From Gracilibacteraceae bacterium (lineage in GTDB: Bacteria > Bacillota > Desulfitobacteriia > Desulfitobacteriales > Syntrophobotulaceae): DNA of 15,368 nucleotides. The position numbers were made by a program, and so were the translations under genes. The notes beneath the pieces were generated by a model. It was not told the origin of the DNA, did not search any database, and saw nothing but the letters and a program-made list of their open reading frames with translations. This document shows, one piece after another, positions 13,361-15,368 of the stretch. The stretch covers positions 1-15,368 of the forward strand of contig JAIRRL010000115.1 in the NCBI GenBank assembly GCA_031255985.1. Direction: 5' to 3'. Within the stretch, counting starts at the first letter, position 1. Each line of letters begins with the position of its first letter.

Positions 13361-13463
13361 AGCCGGACGGACACTGCGCTTACATAGGATGGAAAACCGG
13401 TCGCGGCCACGCCGCAAGCAGGCTGTTTTATCTTTATGTGGGCGTCGTCCGGGATTGTTAAGT

Positions 13464-13491
13464 CGCGGCCTTTGCCGCGCGTTTCATTTAT
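13464..13491 (+). terminator. Possible terminator after mazF
   Basis: CGCGGC (13464-13469) and GCCGCG (13474-13479) form a perfect 6-bp GC-rich stem with a 4-base loop, followed by the T-rich CGTTTCATTTATT. The T tract is interrupted, so the terminator would be modest. It lies in the 165-base gap between mazF and the amidohydrolase gene, which otherwise shows nothing clear. Confidence 0.45.
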
Positions 13492-13525
13492 TGCCGGCGT
13501 TTTGCCGCGGAACGGGGTGTGAGTT

Positions 13526-14773
13526 TTGTCTGACGAAAGCAAAAAACAAGGTAATATTTGCCTGGCGAACGGCACGGTGATGCCGATGAGCGGGGATGAG
13601 TTCAGTTTCAGCGGCAGCGTCCTGATAGCGGCGGGCCGGATCAGGGCCGTGGGCGCCCATCCGCGCCTGGCGGCGGGTTTCGGCCAGGCGGAGCTGGCGG
13701 CGGCGCTGGGAATGAGCGCGGAAGATTTCGGGGCGGAGACCGCGGTGGTGGATTGCGGCGATCTTTATATCCTGCCGGGTTTTATCGACGGCCATTGTCA
13801 CGCGGGCATCGGGGAAGAAGTTTTCCAGTATGAGGGAGACGATATCAATGAGATCACCGATCCGCTGACGCCGGAACTTAGAGCGACGGACGCGGTGAAT
13901 CCGGAGGACGAAGCGTTCCGCGACGCGCGGCGCGGCGGGGTGACGTCTCTTTTTGTTTGTCCGGGCAGCGGCAATGTGATCGGCGGTACGGGCGCGGTGC
14001 TGAAAACGGCCGGCCGAACAGTGGAGGAAATGACAGTGCGCGATCCGGCGGGTTTAAAAGCGGCTTTGGGGGAAAACCCCAAAACTGTTTACGGGGAGCA
14101 GAAGAAACTGCCCAGTACCCGCATGGGGACGGCGGCGCTCCTGCGCCAGGCTTTCGTGGACGCTCAGACCTACCGGGATAAACTGCGGCAGGGGGAAAAA
14201 GACCCGGACAAGCTGCCGGAGCGCGATTTGGGCATGGAGCATTTGCTGCTCGCGCTGGAGAAAAAAATCCCGTTGCGGGCGCACGCTCACCGCGCGGACG
14301 ATATAATGACCGCGATCCGGATTGCGCGGGAATTTGATCTGGATCTGGTAATAGAGCATTGCACGGACGGACACAAAATAGCCGATATACTGGCGGCGGC
14401 CGGCTATCCGGCGGTGGTGGGGCCAGCTTTAATCAACCGCTGCAAGCCGGAGGTAAAGGATAAAAGCTTGCGCACGCCCGGCGCGCTGGCGGCGGCGGGC
14501 GTAACTGTCGCTCTGATGACCGACCATGGCGTGACTCCCGTGGAACAATTGCCGCTGTGCGCGGCGCTGGCTGTGAAAAACGGCATGACTTACGCCGCCG
14601 CCCTGAAGGCTCTGACCGTGGACGCGGCGCGGATATTGGGGGTGGAGGCCCGGCTCGGCTCTCTGACTCCGGGCAAGGACGCCGATATAGTGGTCTGGCG
14701 CGGCGAACCGCTGTCCTTGCTCGCGGTTCCGGTCATGGTTTTTATTGACGGCCGTGATGTAAGCGATGGCTGA
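13526..14773 (+). CDS. Imidazolonepropionase-like amidohydrolase
   Basis: A 415-residue metal-dependent hydrolase of the amidohydrolase superfamily. It has the N-terminal beta-sandwich strand (ICLANGTV, VLIAAGRIRAVG), the metal-binding HxH motif at H90-C91-H92 after YILPGFIDG, histidines at 253/255 (RAHAHRADD) and 278 (EHCTDGH), and the final catalytic aspartate at D333 (MTDHG). The sandwich closes with LTPGKDADIVVWRGEP. About 25 extra residues (46-70) lie between the first strands and the metal site. The start is a TTG with a weak GTGAG ahead; an ATG 19 codons later would cut off the first strand. The substrate is unknown: the subgroup includes cyclic-amide and peptidase-like enzymes. It overlaps tsaE by 8 bases. 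Confidence 0.88.
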   Translation: MSDESKKQGNICLANGTVMPMSGDEFSFSGSVLIAAGRIRAVGAHPRLAAGFGQAELAAALGMSAEDFGAETAVVDCGDLYILPGFIDGHCHAGIGEEVFQYEGDDINEITDPLTPELRATDAVNPEDEAFRDARRGGVTSLFVCPGSGNVIGGTGAVLKTAGRTVEEMTVRDPAGLKAALGENPKTVYGEQKKLPSTRMGTAALLRQAFVDAQTYRDKLRQGEKDPDKLPERDLGMEHLLLALEKKIPLRAHAHRADDIMTAIRIAREFDLDLVIEHCTDGHKIADILAAAGYPAVVGPALINRCKPEVKDKSLRTPGALAAAGVTVALMTDHGVTPVEQLPLCAALAVKNGMTYAAALKALTVDAARILGVEARLGSLTPGKDADIVVWRGEPLSLLAVPVMVFIDGRDVSDG

Positions 14774-15245
14774 AAAAATTTTTTGCCTGCCCTCGGCGGC
14801 GGCGACGGGGGACTTCGGCGCGAAACTCGCCGCCTGTCTGCGCGGCGGCGACGCGGTGCTGCTTTTTGGCGAGGCCGGCGCCGGCAAAACGGCGCTGGTG
14901 CAGGGCGCGGGCCGGGCGCTTGGGGTTTCCGGCCTGATTACCAGTCCCACTTTTACCCTGGCGGCCGAATACGCGGCTGTGGCCGGCGGGCGGCGGATCC
15001 GCCTGATTCACCTGGATTTATACAGGTTGGGTGGGAAGGAAGAAGCGGCGGCGGCCGGCGTGGACAGTTTTTTTTCTCCGGAGGCGATCGTCATGGCCGA
15101 ATGGCCTGAGCTGATCGCGGCGGCGGCCGGCCCGGAGGCGCTGCGATTGGAAATAAATGGAACAGGGATAGAGCCGCGCCGGCTGGTTCTGACTTACGCG
15201 GATGAATATTGGGGGGGGAGACTCTTGCCCCTTTTCCAGACATGA
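14766..15245 (+). CDS. tsaE: tRNA t6A biosynthesis ATPase TsaE
   Basis: TsaE is the ATPase that works with TsaB and TsaD to make N6-threonylcarbamoyladenosine at position 37 of ANN-reading tRNAs. The 159-residue protein shows Walker A GEAGAGKT (35-42), the SPTFTLAAEY segment (60-69), the HLDLYRL motif (82-88) and AEWPE (111-115), all typical. Its ATG lies inside the amidohydrolase gene (8-base overlap), and its stop overlaps the tsaB start as ATGA, so the three genes are probably translationally coupled. The cytoplasmic role is well established for the family. No unusual residues seen. Confidence 0.95.
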   Translation: MAEKIFCLPSAAATGDFGAKLAACLRGGDAVLLFGEAGAGKTALVQGAGRALGVSGLITSPTFTLAAEYAAVAGGRRIRLIHLDLYRLGGKEEAAAAGVDSFFSPEAIVMAEWPELIAAAAGPEALRLEINGTGIEPRRLVLTYADEYWGGRLLPLFQT

Positions 15246-15368
15246 ATATACTGACCATTGATACCGCCACCTCCGTCACGGCTTTGTCGCTGAGTGTGGA
15301 CGGCCGTTTGACCGGCGAGAGTTTCCTCCATACGGAGCAGCCGCATTCGGAGAGAGTGTTGCCGCTGA
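15242..15368 (+). CDS. tsaB: tRNA t6A biosynthesis protein TsaB, N-terminal part
   Basis: The first 42 residues of TsaB, an inactive ASKHA-fold paralogue that partners TsaD in t6A synthesis. The opening NILTIDTATSVTALSL and the later HSERVLPL are typical of the family. The gene runs off the right edge of the window. Its ATG overlaps the tsaE stop by 4 bases. TsaD probably follows outside the window, but that is inference from the usual gene order. Confidence 0.9.
   Translation, partial: MNILTIDTATSVTALSLSVDGRLTGESFLHTEQPHSERVLPL

Overview
The window looks like the chromosome of an anaerobic, moderately GC-rich member of the Bacillota, possibly a Negativicutes-type or Peptococcaceae-type organism. 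The phylum assignment is an inference from a YlqD protein, an NdoA-type MazF with an EndoAI-like partner, a rarA / Rrf2 / cysteine desulfurase neighbourhood like that of B. subtilis, strong Shine-Dalgarno sites, and an organohalide-respiration cluster. I cannot name the genus.

Left part (1-6061): a tRNA-Ala(CGC) gene on the minus strand; a DHH/DHHA1 phosphoesterase; rarA on the minus strand, divergent from an IscR/CymR-like Rrf2 regulator across a promoter region with two palindromes; a 63-residue zinc-ribbon protein; a cysteine desulfurase of the EF2568-like subfamily behind a small AT-rich unknown gene; and ylqD.

Centre (6120-12649): a compact reductive dehalogenase locus. A CRP/FNR regulator of the CprK/RdhK type (+) is divergent from rdhB (membrane anchor), rdhA (Tat-exported corrinoid/Fe-S reductive dehalogenase), rdhC (membrane FMN/polyferredoxin protein) and an unusual 876-residue GroEL-like protein, all on the minus strand. 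RdhK presumably senses the halogenated substrate and controls rdhBAC; RdhA does the reduction at the outer face of the membrane; RdhB and RdhC provide anchoring and possibly electron transfer; the chaperonin probably helps fold or load RdhA before Tat export. No trigger-factor homologue (RdhT/PceT) is in the window.

The chaperonin is the most striking object. It is a fusion of two GroEL-like units through a Gly-rich linker. The first unit keeps the ATPase residues but has lost the whole apical (substrate-binding) domain. The second keeps an apical domain, but the residue aligned with the catalytic Asp398 of GroEL is Lys. The fusion therefore appears to split ATP hydrolysis and client binding between its two halves.

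Right part (12650-15368): a mazEF-type toxin-antitoxin pair whose antitoxin has the toxin-binding tail but no recognisable ribbon-helix-helix domain, then an imidazolonepropionase-like amidohydrolase, tsaE, and the start of tsaB (t6A tRNA modification), the last three overlapping or tightly packed.
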